A DNA stretch of 64,000 nt from Uliginosibacterium paludis (GTDB lineage Bacteria > Pseudomonadota > Gammaproteobacteria > Burkholderiales > Rhodocyclaceae), in contig NZ_JBDIVF010000004.1 of assembly GCF_039631355.1 (NCBI RefSeq), forward strand, positions 1-64,000. Direction: 5' to 3'. How positions within the stretch are numbered: position 1 is the first letter of the stretch; each line of letters starts with the position of its first letter. This document shows, one piece after another, positions 49,351 through 59,417 of this stretch. The notes under the pieces are model-generated. The model worked only from the letters and a program-made list of their open reading frames with translations, was not told the DNA's origin and did not search any database. The position numbers and the translations under genes were made by a program.

Positions 49351-49806
49351 ATGCACGACCTGAAACACCTCACCCGCCCGATGTTCTTCATTCTGGCAAT
49401 GGGCTTCGCCCTGCCCGCTCATGCCGGCCCGGCGAGTGACGCGCTTGCGAGCTGCCTTGCCGAAAAGGCGACCGACAAGGATCGCACCGCCCTGGCGCGC
49501 TGGCTCTACAGCGCCATGGGCACCCATGCCGGGCTGGCCGGTGAAGCAAAAATCACCGCGGCCGAACGCGAGGCGGACAGCCGCGCCGTCGGCACGCTCT
49601 TCACCCGGCTGGTCAGTACCGACTGCGCGACATTGTTCAGGAAGGCCTATGAAGCGGACGGCGAGGCCGGCACCCGCCCGGCCTTCGAGCAGCTCGGCCG
49701 ACTGGCCCTGCAGGAAATCATGAGCAGTCCGGACGTGCAGAAGGCCAGCGGCGCCTTCCAGGAATTCGTTGATCAGAAGGCGCTCGGCAAGGCGCTGGGC
49801 AAGTAA
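49351..49806 (+). CDS. Small secreted hypothetical protein
   Basis: The 151-residue protein starts after an AAGGA site and has a signal peptide (FFILAMGFALPAHAG). The mature part is helical (ALASCLAEKATDKDRTALAR, STDCATLFRKAYEADGEAG) with two cysteines that may pair in the periplasm. No family is recognised. It follows the gamma-glutamyltransferase gene but is separated from it by a terminator, so the two need not be expressed together. Confidence 0.75.
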   Translation: MHDLKHLTRPMFFILAMGFALPAHAGPASDALASCLAEKATDKDRTALARWLYSAMGTHAGLAGEAKITAAEREADSRAVGTLFTRLVSTDCATLFRKAYEADGEAGTRPAFEQLGRLALQEIMSSPDVQKASGAFQEFVDQKALGKALGK

Positions 49807-49900
49807 GCGGCACGAGCCACGCGGGCCCTGACCCGCGCGGCACTCAGAGCCTGCTCACGAACCTTGGCGAGAGGCCGGCCGCAGGATGAAGAACGGCCTC

Positions 49901-51532
49901 TCAGAGCCTGAAGCGGCCGACCGAAGCGCTGATGCTGTCTGCCATGCTGCCCAGCGAGGCCGCCGCCTGGCTGGCGCCATGCACGGCGCGGTCGGATTCC
50001 TCCGTCATGGCCGCGATGCGCTCGATCTGCGACGCCAGCCCGTTGCTGGCCGTGCGCTGCTCGGTGGTGGCTTGCGCCACATCGCGAATCTCGGCCAGCG
50101 TGGCTTCGGCCACGTCGCTGATGGCCTGCAGCGAGGCCGAAGCCGCCTGCGCGAGCTCCACCCCGGTATTCACGCGCGGCCCGATGGCCTGGATGCTCTC
50201 CACCATCGCGCCGGTATCGGACTGGATCACCCGGATGGTTTCGCTGATCGACTGGGTGGCGCGCGTCGTGCGCTCGGCCAGTTTGCGCACCTCGTCGGCG
50301 ACCACCGCGAAACCCGCACCCACCTCGCCGGCCCGCGCGGCTTCGATGGCGGCGTTGAGGGCCAGCAGATTGGTCTGATCCGCGATCTCGCGGATCTCGC
50401 GCGCCACGCTGCCGATCTCCTGCGTGCGGCCGGCCAGATCGACGATCTGCCCGGAAGCGGACTCCACCAGACGCGAGATCTGGCGGATCTCGTCGACGGC
50501 GGATCTCACCTGCCGGTCACCCTGTGCGGCGGTGCTCACCGAGCGCCCCGCATGGGTTTCGGTCTCGATCGCGCTCTCGGCGATGAGACCAACACTGACG
50601 GCCATCTCTTCAACGGAAGCCGCGGTCGCGGTGGTGGCCTCGGCCGAGGTCTCGGAGGCACGCGCGATGTCCTGCATGGTCTGGCCAATGCGATGGGCCG
50701 AGGCATTGAGTTCGCCAACCTGCTCCACCACCTCGCCCACCATGCTGCGCAGGGATTGCTGCATGGCGCCCAGTGCCGCCATCAGGCTGCCCGCCGGCGC
50801 AGGCGCCAGATGCTGGCTGAGGTCGCCCCGGGCCACTGCGGTCACCATGCTGGATGCATAGGCCGGCTCGCCGCCCAGCGTGGCGCGGATCCAGCGCGAA
50901 AAATGCAGCGCAAAGCCAATCGCGAACACCAGCACCGCCAGCGCCACGCCCGCCATGCGCAGCACATGGGCACGGATCGCAGCCTCGATGTCATCCACGA
51001 AAAAGCCGGTGCCCAGCGTCCAGCCCCAGGGCTCGTACACCGTCACGCCGTTGAGCTTGGCGACCTGCGCCTTCTCGCCGGGCTTGGCCTGGAGGATCTC
51101 GACGAAAGCCGTCTTGCCCTGCTTGGCCAGCGCCGCGCGGTAGAGCTCCACCACATAACGGCCATCCGGCATCTTCGTGCCCTTGTCGAGCTTGCCGACA
51201 CGATCGGGATTCACATGTGCGACGAAGCGGTCTTCCGCATCGCGGGCAAACAGATAGTTGTCGCCCCGGCGCAGGCCGACGATGGCTTCAGCCGCGCGCG
51301 CCTGGGCGTCGGCCGTGCTGAGCTTGCCGGCCGTTTCCTGCTTGTGCAGCGAATCAAGCATGCCGACCGCCATGCCAAGCAGGTTCTCGATCTGCGCGCG
51401 CCGCGCTTCCTGCATGCTCTGACGCAACTGGATCACGCCGTAGCCGCCGACAAGCAGCACGCCGAAAAGGGTGGTGAGGACCAACAGGATCAGGCGGGTA
51501 GACAGCTTCACGATTCGCTCCGTACGGGACAT
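49901..51532 (-). CDS. Methyl-accepting chemotaxis protein with Cache-type sensor
   Basis: I choose the ATG at 51532 (543 residues); the frame extends six codons to a TTG. A first membrane helix (LILLVLTTLFGVLLVGGYGV) precedes a periplasmic single-Cache domain with GDNYLFARDAEDRFVAHVNP. A second helix (VALAVLVFAIGFALHF), a HAMP-like region and the signalling tip EIADQTNLLALNAAIEAARA follow. Cache domains usually bind small organic ligands such as carboxylates. The gene is monocistronic; the 250 bases upstream carry an AT-rich promoter-like stretch. Confidence 0.94.
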   Translation of the reverse strand: MSRTERIVKLSTRLILLVLTTLFGVLLVGGYGVIQLRQSMQEARRAQIENLLGMAVGMLDSLHKQETAGKLSTADAQARAAEAIVGLRRGDNYLFARDAEDRFVAHVNPDRVGKLDKGTKMPDGRYVVELYRAALAKQGKTAFVEILQAKPGEKAQVAKLNGVTVYEPWGWTLGTGFFVDDIEAAIRAHVLRMAGVALAVLVFAIGFALHFSRWIRATLGGEPAYASSMVTAVARGDLSQHLAPAPAGSLMAALGAMQQSLRSMVGEVVEQVGELNASAHRIGQTMQDIARASETSAEATTATAASVEEMAVSVGLIAESAIETETHAGRSVSTAAQGDRQVRSAVDEIRQISRLVESASGQIVDLAGRTQEIGSVAREIREIADQTNLLALNAAIEAARAGEVGAGFAVVADEVRKLAERTTRATQSISETIRVIQSDTGAMVESIQAIGPRVNTGVELAQAASASLQAISDVAEATLAEIRDVAQATTEQRTASNGLASQIERIAAMTEESDRAVHGASQAAASLGSMADSISASVGRFRL

Positions 51533-51784
51533 AGCTTTCAGTACGGACAAACCCTTATAAAACTTTAGTAATAATTTTCAACGCCTTGCAGGTCCACGCT
51601 CCGTTTCTCGCCTGAAACAAGACCGGGTAAGGCTTTGCCCGCAGCATCACGACAGATGGATATTTTGCGGTCCAGCCGGGCGGCGAGCGGCAGGCCAGAC
51701 AGGAATGAACGTTTGTTTGCCCGATGAGGATCACCCTGCCGGAGCGGGGCAGCAGCGAGCCGCGGCCCCTGCCCGTGCTTCCAC

Positions 51785-53488
51785 TCAGGCCGGCACGCAG
51801 GCGCCCTCGGGCTCGGGCTCGAGACCGGGAGTAAGACGTGCGGCCAGATCGATTTGCGCATCAAACAGGCTGCTCAGGCGGCTCTGATGGGTGACGCAGA
51901 CCAGCGTGACCTGCGGCAATTCGCGGCGGAGCACGTCGAGCAGCGCCACGGCGGCCGCCTCGTCAAGCTGGCTGGTGGCTTCGTCCAGAAAGAGACAGTC
52001 CGGCGCCTGCAGCAGCGCGCGGGCGAGCGAGACCCGCTGCTGCTCGCCACCGGAGAGCACCCTTGACCATTCCGCCTCCTGCGCGAGGCAGGAGGCCAGC
52101 GCCGGCAGGCCGCACAGCGTCAGCGCGCGGCGCATGGCCGCCTCCGGCTGCAGCGCAGGGTCCGGATAGGAGAGCAGCGCCGCCAGACTGCCACTGGCAA
52201 GGTAAGGCTGCTGCGGCAGGAAGAGACTGCGCCCGCGCTGCAGGCTCAGCGCGCCCTGATGAAACGGCCACAGGCCGGCCAGGCAGCGCAGCAGCGTGGA
52301 CTTGCCCAGCCCGCTGCGACCGGCGATCCGCACCCACTGGCCCGGCTTCACGCTGAAGTCCAGCGCGGGCAGGAGCGTCTGGCCATCCGGCCGCTGCAGT
52401 GACAGCCCGCGGGCTTCCAGCTGTGCGGCCTGCGGCAGCGCCTGACGGCCATGACGGGTGGCTTCGATGGCCTGACTGAACTGGGTCAGCCGCGCGACGG
52501 TGGCTTTCCACTTGGCGATCTCGTCATAGGCGTGGATGAACCAGCTCAGCGCGGAGGCCGTCTGGGTGAAGGCGGTGCTGATCTGCATGAGGCCGCCCAG
52601 GGTGATCGATTTCGCCATGAAGGAAGGCAGCGCGGCGAAGGTCGGCACCAGGCCGTTGATGCGGTTGTAGCTCACCGAGAAGAAGCCCAGCGCGCGTTCG
52701 CGATCCATCAGCGCACGCCAGTTGGCGGCGATTTCGCCGAAGCGCTGCATCAGCCGCTGATGCTCGTTCGCGGCACCGCCGTAGAAAGCGATCTGCTCGG
52801 CATGATCGCGCCGGCGCAGGAGCTCCGCACGCAGATCGGCCTCGCGGCGCTGCTGCGCGTAGTTGAGCGACTGCAGCACATGGCCGATGCGCTCGGCGAC
52901 GAAGCTGCCGAAGATGGCGTAGAGGATCGCAAACCACACGAGGTAGCCCGGAATGCGCAGGGTCTGATCCACGAAAGGCAGCACCAGTGCGCTGGAGAGC
53001 CCCCACAGCATGCCGGCAAAAGACACGATGCGTGTCACCGCGCTGATGAAGGAGCGCAGGATGTCGAGGCTGTCGGTCACCAGCAGATTCACGTCTTCGG
53101 CGATGCGCTGATCGGGGTTGTCCGGCTCGCCGGCAAGGCCCAGACGGTAGAAGGCGTTGTCGCGCAGCCAGTCCGCCATCAGCTGCTCGGTCATGAAGGC
53201 CCGCCACTTCAGGATCAGCAGCTTGCGCAGCCAGTCGAGATAGACCGACATCACCACCGCAGCCGCGACCAGACCGCAGTATGTGCCCAGCAGCGGATAG
53301 ATGCGCGCAGTGTCGACCACCGCCAGCGCATCGTAGAAATCCTTGTTCCAGTAGCTGAACCACACATTGAGCTGCACCAGCAGCACGCCGATGCCGATCA
53401 CGCTCGCCAGCAGCAGCCAGGCGATGCGGCTGTGCCGCGTGCCCCAGAACGGGCGCGCCAGCACCCAGAAGTCGCGCAGCACGCTCAT
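51785..53488 (-). CDS. YddA-like ABC transporter, fused permease and ATPase (FusD type)
   Basis: The 567-residue half transporter has an N-terminal membrane domain of the SbmA/BacA-ABCD type (about 1-340; QLNVWFSYWNKDFYDALAV is characteristic), followed by an ATPase with GRSGLGKSTLLRCLAGL (Walker A), VLSGGEQQRVSLARALL (signature) and CLFLDEATSQLDEAAAV (Walker B). Length and order match E. coli YddA. It overlaps the M16 protease gene by four bases, so the genes are coupled. In related systems the transporter is thought to take up fragments made by the protease; the cargo here is not known. Confidence 0.9.
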   Translation of the reverse strand: MSVLRDFWVLARPFWGTRHSRIAWLLLASVIGIGVLLVQLNVWFSYWNKDFYDALAVVDTARIYPLLGTYCGLVAAAVVMSVYLDWLRKLLILKWRAFMTEQLMADWLRDNAFYRLGLAGEPDNPDQRIAEDVNLLVTDSLDILRSFISAVTRIVSFAGMLWGLSSALVLPFVDQTLRIPGYLVWFAILYAIFGSFVAERIGHVLQSLNYAQQRREADLRAELLRRRDHAEQIAFYGGAANEHQRLMQRFGEIAANWRALMDRERALGFFSVSYNRINGLVPTFAALPSFMAKSITLGGLMQISTAFTQTASALSWFIHAYDEIAKWKATVARLTQFSQAIEATRHGRQALPQAAQLEARGLSLQRPDGQTLLPALDFSVKPGQWVRIAGRSGLGKSTLLRCLAGLWPFHQGALSLQRGRSLFLPQQPYLASGSLAALLSYPDPALQPEAAMRRALTLCGLPALASCLAQEAEWSRVLSGGEQQRVSLARALLQAPDCLFLDEATSQLDEAAAVALLDVLRRELPQVTLVCVTHQSRLSSLFDAQIDLAARLTPGLEPEPEGACVPA

Positions 53489-56307
53489 TGGCCAGCCCCC
53501 TTGCCTGCGGCGGCAGGCAGCAGGATCACGCTGGCCATGTCCCGCGTGAGGGCGAGCTCGGCGGCCAGTGCGCGCAGGCTGCGTACATCGACGCCGTCGA
53601 GCAGGTGCTGGCTGTCTGCCAGATAGCGGGCATCCCCCCAGCGCGCATGGCTCAGCTGCAGGCGGGCAAAGCGCGAGGCCGCATCGTCGCGCCGGCGTGC
53701 TTCAGCGGCCTTCATGTTCCGGATCTCGGTCTCGAGCAGTGCATCGTCGAGCCTTGCCGGCAGCGTCGCCAGCACGCGCTGCGCACGGCCCCAGAGCTCG
53801 TCGATGCGCGCCGGGTCGGTGGTGAAATACAGCTCGCTGGCCAGACGCCCGCTTGCGGGGTCCAGCGTCATCGTGAAGTTCAGGCGATAGATGCCGTTCT
53901 GCGCCTCGCGCAGCTCGTTGCGCAGCAGGCGGTAGGCCGCCCGCGAGAGCATGGCCACACCGGCGGCCCGTTCCGGTGACCAGCTCATCGGCTGACTGCC
54001 GATGGCCCGCACACTGGCCTGCGGCTCGATGCCGATGGCCAGCCGGGACTCATGCCGGCCGGCGCGCTGCAGCAGCGGCTCGGCCGCCACCGCCGCGGGG
54101 TCGCGCGGAATGCCCGCGAGATGCCGGACCAGCAGCTCGCGCAGCACGCCCGGCTCGATCTCGCCAGCCAGGAAGTAGCGCACCGGCGCGGCAGACAATT
54201 GCCGCACCAGCGCCTCGATCTGCGCCTGCCCCGCCTCGCCTTGCAGCGCCAGCAGCGCCTCGGCGGTGGGGGAAGCGTCGAGCTCGGTAGCTGCGAAACG
54301 CAACGTGGCCATCTCGCGTGCCAGCGCGGCACTCACACTGGCCGGCTGCCGCGCGATCTGGCGTGCGAGCTGGCGCAGGCTGCCGCCCAGCGCCTGGGCA
54401 TCGATCAGGCTGGCGGTCTGCCGCGCCGCGTAGAGCCGCAGCAGATCTTCCAGCCGGGCCGCCGTCGTCTGCGCACTCCAGCTCAGGCTGTCCTCGCGCT
54501 GTTCCTGATTGAGGTTCAGCTTCTCTTCGCTTGCCCAGCGGCTCAGGCTGCCCGGCGGCTGGGTGGCCGGCTCGGCCTCGCGTGCAAGCTGGGCCGCGAT
54601 CTGCCACTGCCAGGCCGGTGCACCCGGCTGGCGATAGCCGGCTGCCGAGCGGGCAGCAAAGCGGAGCTGCGCGTCAGACGTGCGATGCCAGACGAACTCA
54701 TCGCCGTTTGAAAGCTTCCAGCGTATGACATGGTTCTTTTCGTCCTTCTCCTCGGTCACGAGCTGACCTGCCGGGCCCGGCTCGGGTGCGCGGGCCGGTG
54801 CTTCCGGCGCGGCGAGCAGCGGAGCCGGCAGGGGCTCGGCCGCAATGCGTGCGCGCAGCGCTTCCACCTCGGCCTGGGTGGGCAGGCGCAGCGGGCTGAG
54901 ACCGGGGGCCAGCAGGAAGAGCAGCTGGTCCGGGCTGGCGAGCCATTCGCGCACGCGTGCCTCCACATCGGCTGGCGTGATGCTCGCCATGATGGCCCGC
55001 ACCTCGGCCTGCTTCTGCTTCGGATCCTGCAGGATGCGCCCCTCGACCACCGCATTCACCAGCAGCTGCTGCCAGCTCGCGGCCTCCCGTTTGTCATGCA
55101 CTTCGAGCGAGCGGTCATTGAGGCGATGGATTTCGGCGATCTCTGCGGCCAGCGCCTGGCGGTCGACGCCTTCCCGACGCAGACTTTCCTGCGCGAGCAG
55201 GATCTGGCGCAGGCCTTCCTGATGACCGCTCACCGACACGCTGCTGGCAAAGCCGAGCGAGGCCACATTGCCGCCCAGCTCGCCGCGCGTGCTGCTGAGG
55301 GATTCCACCTCGGCCGGCAGGCCGGCCGCACGGCTGCGCACCCGCTGGCGCACCGCACGCTCGGCCAGACGGTCGATCAGGCGGTTGCGGAATCCGGCGC
55401 GGTCCTGCGCTTCATCGCTGGCGAAACGGAAGACCCAGCCGACCTGGCTGGTTCCGCTCTCGGCATCCTGGATGCGGGCGATGCGCAGCTGCGCCGAGAG
55501 CGCCGGTGAGGCCGGGTTGCGCACCGGCAGTGCTGCCGGAACCAGTGCGCCAAAGTGCGTCCGGATCTGTGGCACGAGCTGCGCAGGCTCCACATCCCCC
55601 ACGATCACCAGGGCCATGTTGCCCGGCCGGTACCAGTCCGAATAGAACGCACGCAGCGTGCCGGCCGGTTGGGTGCGGATGCTTTCGTCATTGCCGATGG
55701 TGGGCCGCTCCGGGTAGAGCGAGCCCGCGCGCAGCAGGGCACGGCGCTGGCGCTCCATGCGTTCGGTAAGGCCCAGCTTGGTCCGCCACTCTTCGAGGAT
55801 GATGCGGCGCTCACGCGCCAGACCTTCCTCCGGAATCTGCGCTCCGCCGGCAATCTCCGCCAGCACGTCGAGCCCGGCGCTGATCCGCTCCGGGCGGTTT
55901 TCCGGCGCCAGCATGTAGAGCGTGCGCTCGAAGTTGGTCTGTGCGTTGTAATGCGTGCCCACATTCCAGCCGAGGCTGTTCATGTATTCACGCAGGCCTT
56001 CGGGATGGCGCTGCGAACTGTGGAAGACCATGTGCTCGACCATGTGCGCCACACCGGACTGGTCCGCACGCTCGTCCAGCGAGCCGACCCGCACCACGAG
56101 CTGCATGGAGAGCTGACGGGCGCCGTCTTTGACCGGCACGATGTAGTACGAGAAGCCGTTTTCGAGCGTGCCGCGCATGACGGCGGGATCCCAGCGGAAA
56201 GCGCCGTTGCTCCCGGCTGCAGCCGGGGCTTGCAGTGACAGGCAGGCGATGATGAACAGGGCGACGCGCAGCAAGGCGGCGGCAAGGAAGCGATAGACAG
56301 ATGTCAT
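53485..56307 (-). CDS. Periplasmic M16 zinc protease (PqqL/FusC type)
   Basis: The start at 56307 follows CAGGAG, and the product is 940 residues. A signal peptide (ALFIIACLSLQAPAAAG) precedes two M16 halves. The zinc motif HxxEH is HMVEHMVFHSS, and the glutamate ligand is in RRIILEEW about 75 residues on. Length is as in E. coli PqqL (about 930), which lies beside YddB and YddA. Pectobacterium FusC, of the same family, degrades imported plant ferredoxin. The neighbours support the same kind of role; the target protein is not known. Confidence 0.92.
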   Translation of the reverse strand: MTSVYRFLAAALLRVALFIIACLSLQAPAAAGSNGAFRWDPAVMRGTLENGFSYYIVPVKDGARQLSMQLVVRVGSLDERADQSGVAHMVEHMVFHSSQRHPEGLREYMNSLGWNVGTHYNAQTNFERTLYMLAPENRPERISAGLDVLAEIAGGAQIPEEGLARERRIILEEWRTKLGLTERMERQRRALLRAGSLYPERPTIGNDESIRTQPAGTLRAFYSDWYRPGNMALVIVGDVEPAQLVPQIRTHFGALVPAALPVRNPASPALSAQLRIARIQDAESGTSQVGWVFRFASDEAQDRAGFRNRLIDRLAERAVRQRVRSRAAGLPAEVESLSSTRGELGGNVASLGFASSVSVSGHQEGLRQILLAQESLRREGVDRQALAAEIAEIHRLNDRSLEVHDKREAASWQQLLVNAVVEGRILQDPKQKQAEVRAIMASITPADVEARVREWLASPDQLLFLLAPGLSPLRLPTQAEVEALRARIAAEPLPAPLLAAPEAPARAPEPGPAGQLVTEEKDEKNHVIRWKLSNGDEFVWHRTSDAQLRFAARSAAGYRQPGAPAWQWQIAAQLAREAEPATQPPGSLSRWASEEKLNLNQEQREDSLSWSAQTTAARLEDLLRLYAARQTASLIDAQALGGSLRQLARQIARQPASVSAALAREMATLRFAATELDASPTAEALLALQGEAGQAQIEALVRQLSAAPVRYFLAGEIEPGVLRELLVRHLAGIPRDPAAVAAEPLLQRAGRHESRLAIGIEPQASVRAIGSQPMSWSPERAAGVAMLSRAAYRLLRNELREAQNGIYRLNFTMTLDPASGRLASELYFTTDPARIDELWGRAQRVLATLPARLDDALLETEIRNMKAAEARRRDDAASRFARLQLSHARWGDARYLADSQHLLDGVDVRSLRALAAELALTRDMASVILLPAAAGKGAGQ

Positions 56308-56375
56308 GAAAACTCCTGCCACGCCGGCGAAGGCGTGGCCAGACAGGGGCAGCGGCGGGAATCCGGAAGGCCGGC

Positions 56376-59213
56376 TCAGAAGCTGTAGCCGAGTTCGAGT
56401 GCGAAGGCGCGACCCCGCTCGTAGGTGGCGTAGGTGTTGCTGACCGAGGTCTTGTTCTTCTGGTCGGTGATGTTCTCGATCGTGAGCTTCACTTCCAGAC
56501 TCTGGTCGGCCTGGATGCGCGGCGTCCAGCTGATCACCGTGTCGAGCGTGATGGCGCGCGGCAGCGTGGTTTTCTCCCACACATCGACGGTCGTGCCCTC
56601 GTAGCTCGTCTCGCCGTTCTGCAGCATCTGCCGGTAGCCATCTCGGATGCGCAGGACGTTGGACACGTTCAGGTGATAGGCCGGCAGACTGCTCATCGCG
56701 CCGATGCGCAGGGTCCAGGGCCGGTTGTAGTTGTCGGCCGGCATTTCGGAGTAGCGGATGAACTTGCCGTCGTACTGGATGATCTCGTCATTTGCGAGTG
56801 CGCTGCCATACACGTCGGCATAGGTCGAGTAGCTCGACTTCACGTCGCTCTTGTTGAGGGCCAGCCAGAAGCGGGTGGCAGCCGGGCCGGTCTTGAAGGC
56901 CTTGCCGCTGTTCCAGCTCAGGGTCCAGTCCTTGGTCAGGCTGCTGCCATCGTTGGTATAGACGTAGCACTGGTTGCCGTCGCAATCGGTCTGTTTGGTG
57001 AGCAGGCGCTTGACGATCTGGTCCCGCCCGTCGCGGCGGGTAAAGCGCAGGCTCAGCGGGCCGGCGAGCAGATCGCTGTCGTAGTCCAGCCCTGCCGTCA
57101 GCTCATCGTCGAACGGACTGCGCAGGTCTTCAAGCCGGTTGGCAGGCCTGCTCTGCGTTGCAGTGCCCCAGGTGAGGGTGCCGCTGCGGGTCTGGGTGTA
57201 GAGCAGCGAATTGATCTTCTCCTGCATGGCATACGCAAAAAGGTTGCGGCCGTAGTAGCGATTGGCGCCGATATTGAAGGCGAGCGGCTCGCTGGCCTGC
57301 CAGGTCAGGCTGGAGCGCGGCGCGAAGTTCGTCTCGGTGGTGAGCGAATCGCGATCCATGCGGCCACCCAGACGCAGCTTGAAGTTGTGCCACACCGCTT
57401 CGTCTTCGAGATAGGCGCCGAAGGTCTGCGCATCCACATCGAAGCTGCCGGCCTTGTAGGTCATCAGGCGGCGGAAATACTGCCCCACGGTCTTGCCCAC
57501 TGTCGGCGTGGTCGAGCAGGCTTCGGTATCGAGCGCGCCGCTGCTGGTCTGGCAGCGCGAGATCGCGCCGGTGGTCGGCAGGTCGGCCACGGTGAGGTAG
57601 TAGCGGTTGTCTTCGAGGCGTTCGTATTCGGCATGCTTCTTCTGGTACTCGAAGCCGGTGCTGAGGCGGTGCCGGGTGTCGCCCAGACGCAGCTCGCCGA
57701 AGGCAGATTTGAACTTGTAGGCGAGGTTCTGCATCGTCTGGTCGAGGTCACCCCGGGCGCCCTCGCCGCTGGAGGCGTTGCTCTGCGTCGGATCCCCCCA
57801 GTTCTTGTCGGCCGACCAGCGCCAGTTGCGGTAGTAATCGGCATCGCTGCGGCGTGACTGATCCATCTGCGAAAAGGAGAGCTGCTGGCTCAGCGTGGCG
57901 CCGTCCAGTTTCGATTCCAGATGGCCCGCGAGATTCAGGCCGCCCGAGCGGATGGTGTAATCGCTGTTGCGATAGTTCTCGATGAAATAGCTGTTGGCCG
58001 TGGGGGCATAGACCAGCGACACGTCCCCCTTGTGGGCGCTGCCGGCGGGTGCGAAGTCGGTCTTGATGACCAGGGTGTCCTGCACGCGATGCTGGGTCAC
58101 CTCGCGGCTCTCGGTCGTACCGGTGTTGCTGGTGCTGAAGCGCTTGAGGGGAATGTCCGACTGCTTGCGAACCACGCTCATCAGCACGCCCCAGGTCGGA
58201 TCAGGGCGGGTCTCGAGCGCGGCCTTGTAGGTCCACTTCCTGAATTCGGGCTGGTTGTCGGCGCTGGAGGATTGCTCGAACTCTTGCTGCTTGGCCGGAT
58301 CGATGAAGAGGTGCGTCCAGTCAGACGAGGTGTAGCCGATACCCAGTGTGCCGCCAAAGCGCTTGCGTGCCGCGCAGATCTTCGCGTCCACCACCCCGCC
58401 GGTGAAGCGGCCGTACTCGGCCGACACGTTCGAATCCTTGACCGTGACTTCGCACAGGATGCTGCTGTCGATGGCCATCGCCTGGGCATTGCCGGGGATC
58501 AGGTCGACGCTCTCGGTCACGGTCTTGTTGCCCGGATCGAGATCGTTGGCGATGGACACGCCATCGACCAGGATCTCGTTCTGATAGGGCTTGGCGCCGT
58601 GGATGCTGATCTCGGCCGGCGCGATCTCGCCCGCGGTCTGCGAGGAGAGCTGGGTCTCGCTGTACTGGATGTTCGGATTGAGCTTGAGCTGGCTGGTGAG
58701 GTCACCATTGATGGCCGGCAGGTTGCGGATCATCTGCCGGTCGAGCGCCTCCACACCCGGCAGATGGCGCGCGCTGACGCGCACCTCGGGCAGCTCGGCC
58801 GAAACCGCGTCCTGTGCGCGCGCCGGCTTGCGCGGCGGCGGACTGCGACGCAACACGAAACTGCCAGCCGCGGCCGGTGCCGCTTCGAATCCGCTGCCTG
58901 CCAGCACGGCGGCAAAGCCTTCGGCCGTGCCGAAACGCCCCTGGACGCCTTTCGACTGCAGGCCGCGAAGCTGCCCGGCGTCAAAGGAAAGCACCACGCC
59001 CGCCTCCGCGGCAAAGCGGTTCAGCGCCTCGGCCAGCGGGCCGGCCGGAATCGCGTAAAGCCGTGTCGCCGAGGCGGCAGCACTGCCCTGAGCCAGCGCT
59101 GGCGCCTGCCAGGCGAGGCCCATGCCGGCAAGCCAGAGGGCAAGAAACACGGGACGCCGGCGCTGCGGGCAGCCGGCAGGGGCGGAAAGGCGTCGGGGAT
59201 TGGGCGAATTCAT
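56376..59213 (-). CDS. TonB-dependent receptor with N-terminal signalling domain
   Basis: The ATG at 59213, with AGGT before it, gives 945 residues. A signal peptide (FLALWLAGMGLAWQAPALAQ) and a secretin/TonB N-terminal (STN) domain (about 45-105; LYAIPAGPLAEALNRFAAEA) come first, then a plug (DGVSIANDLDPGNKTVTESV) and a beta barrel ending in LELGYSF. The barrel has several cysteine pairs. STN domains talk to FecR proteins, as encoded just upstream. Together with the protease and transporter genes it resembles YddB/FusA, but with the signalling domain added. The substrate is probably a protein or peptide carrying iron. Confidence 0.92.
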   Translation of the reverse strand: MNSPNPRRLSAPAGCPQRRRPVFLALWLAGMGLAWQAPALAQGSAAASATRLYAIPAGPLAEALNRFAAEAGVVLSFDAGQLRGLQSKGVQGRFGTAEGFAAVLAGSGFEAAPAAAGSFVLRRSPPPRKPARAQDAVSAELPEVRVSARHLPGVEALDRQMIRNLPAINGDLTSQLKLNPNIQYSETQLSSQTAGEIAPAEISIHGAKPYQNEILVDGVSIANDLDPGNKTVTESVDLIPGNAQAMAIDSSILCEVTVKDSNVSAEYGRFTGGVVDAKICAARKRFGGTLGIGYTSSDWTHLFIDPAKQQEFEQSSSADNQPEFRKWTYKAALETRPDPTWGVLMSVVRKQSDIPLKRFSTSNTGTTESREVTQHRVQDTLVIKTDFAPAGSAHKGDVSLVYAPTANSYFIENYRNSDYTIRSGGLNLAGHLESKLDGATLSQQLSFSQMDQSRRSDADYYRNWRWSADKNWGDPTQSNASSGEGARGDLDQTMQNLAYKFKSAFGELRLGDTRHRLSTGFEYQKKHAEYERLEDNRYYLTVADLPTTGAISRCQTSSGALDTEACSTTPTVGKTVGQYFRRLMTYKAGSFDVDAQTFGAYLEDEAVWHNFKLRLGGRMDRDSLTTETNFAPRSSLTWQASEPLAFNIGANRYYGRNLFAYAMQEKINSLLYTQTRSGTLTWGTATQSRPANRLEDLRSPFDDELTAGLDYDSDLLAGPLSLRFTRRDGRDQIVKRLLTKQTDCDGNQCYVYTNDGSSLTKDWTLSWNSGKAFKTGPAATRFWLALNKSDVKSSYSTYADVYGSALANDEIIQYDGKFIRYSEMPADNYNRPWTLRIGAMSSLPAYHLNVSNVLRIRDGYRQMLQNGETSYEGTTVDVWEKTTLPRAITLDTVISWTPRIQADQSLEVKLTIENITDQKNKTSVSNTYATYERGRAFALELGYSF

Positions 59214-59417
59214 GTCGTTACCTGCGAATGAGTGTCGTTTCATTCGGTAGGCCGAACGAGTCCGCAAAAAGGACACTGCGTGCTGAAAAATTTTTGCCGT
59301 CGATCTGAATCCGGGCCCTGCCCGCTCCGGTGACGGGCACGCCAGAGGCCGCCCCGGCAAGCCCTGCGGCTTGCCGCTGAGGGCTGCGTGCGAGGCGCAG
59401 GAGAAGCTGGCGCCCGC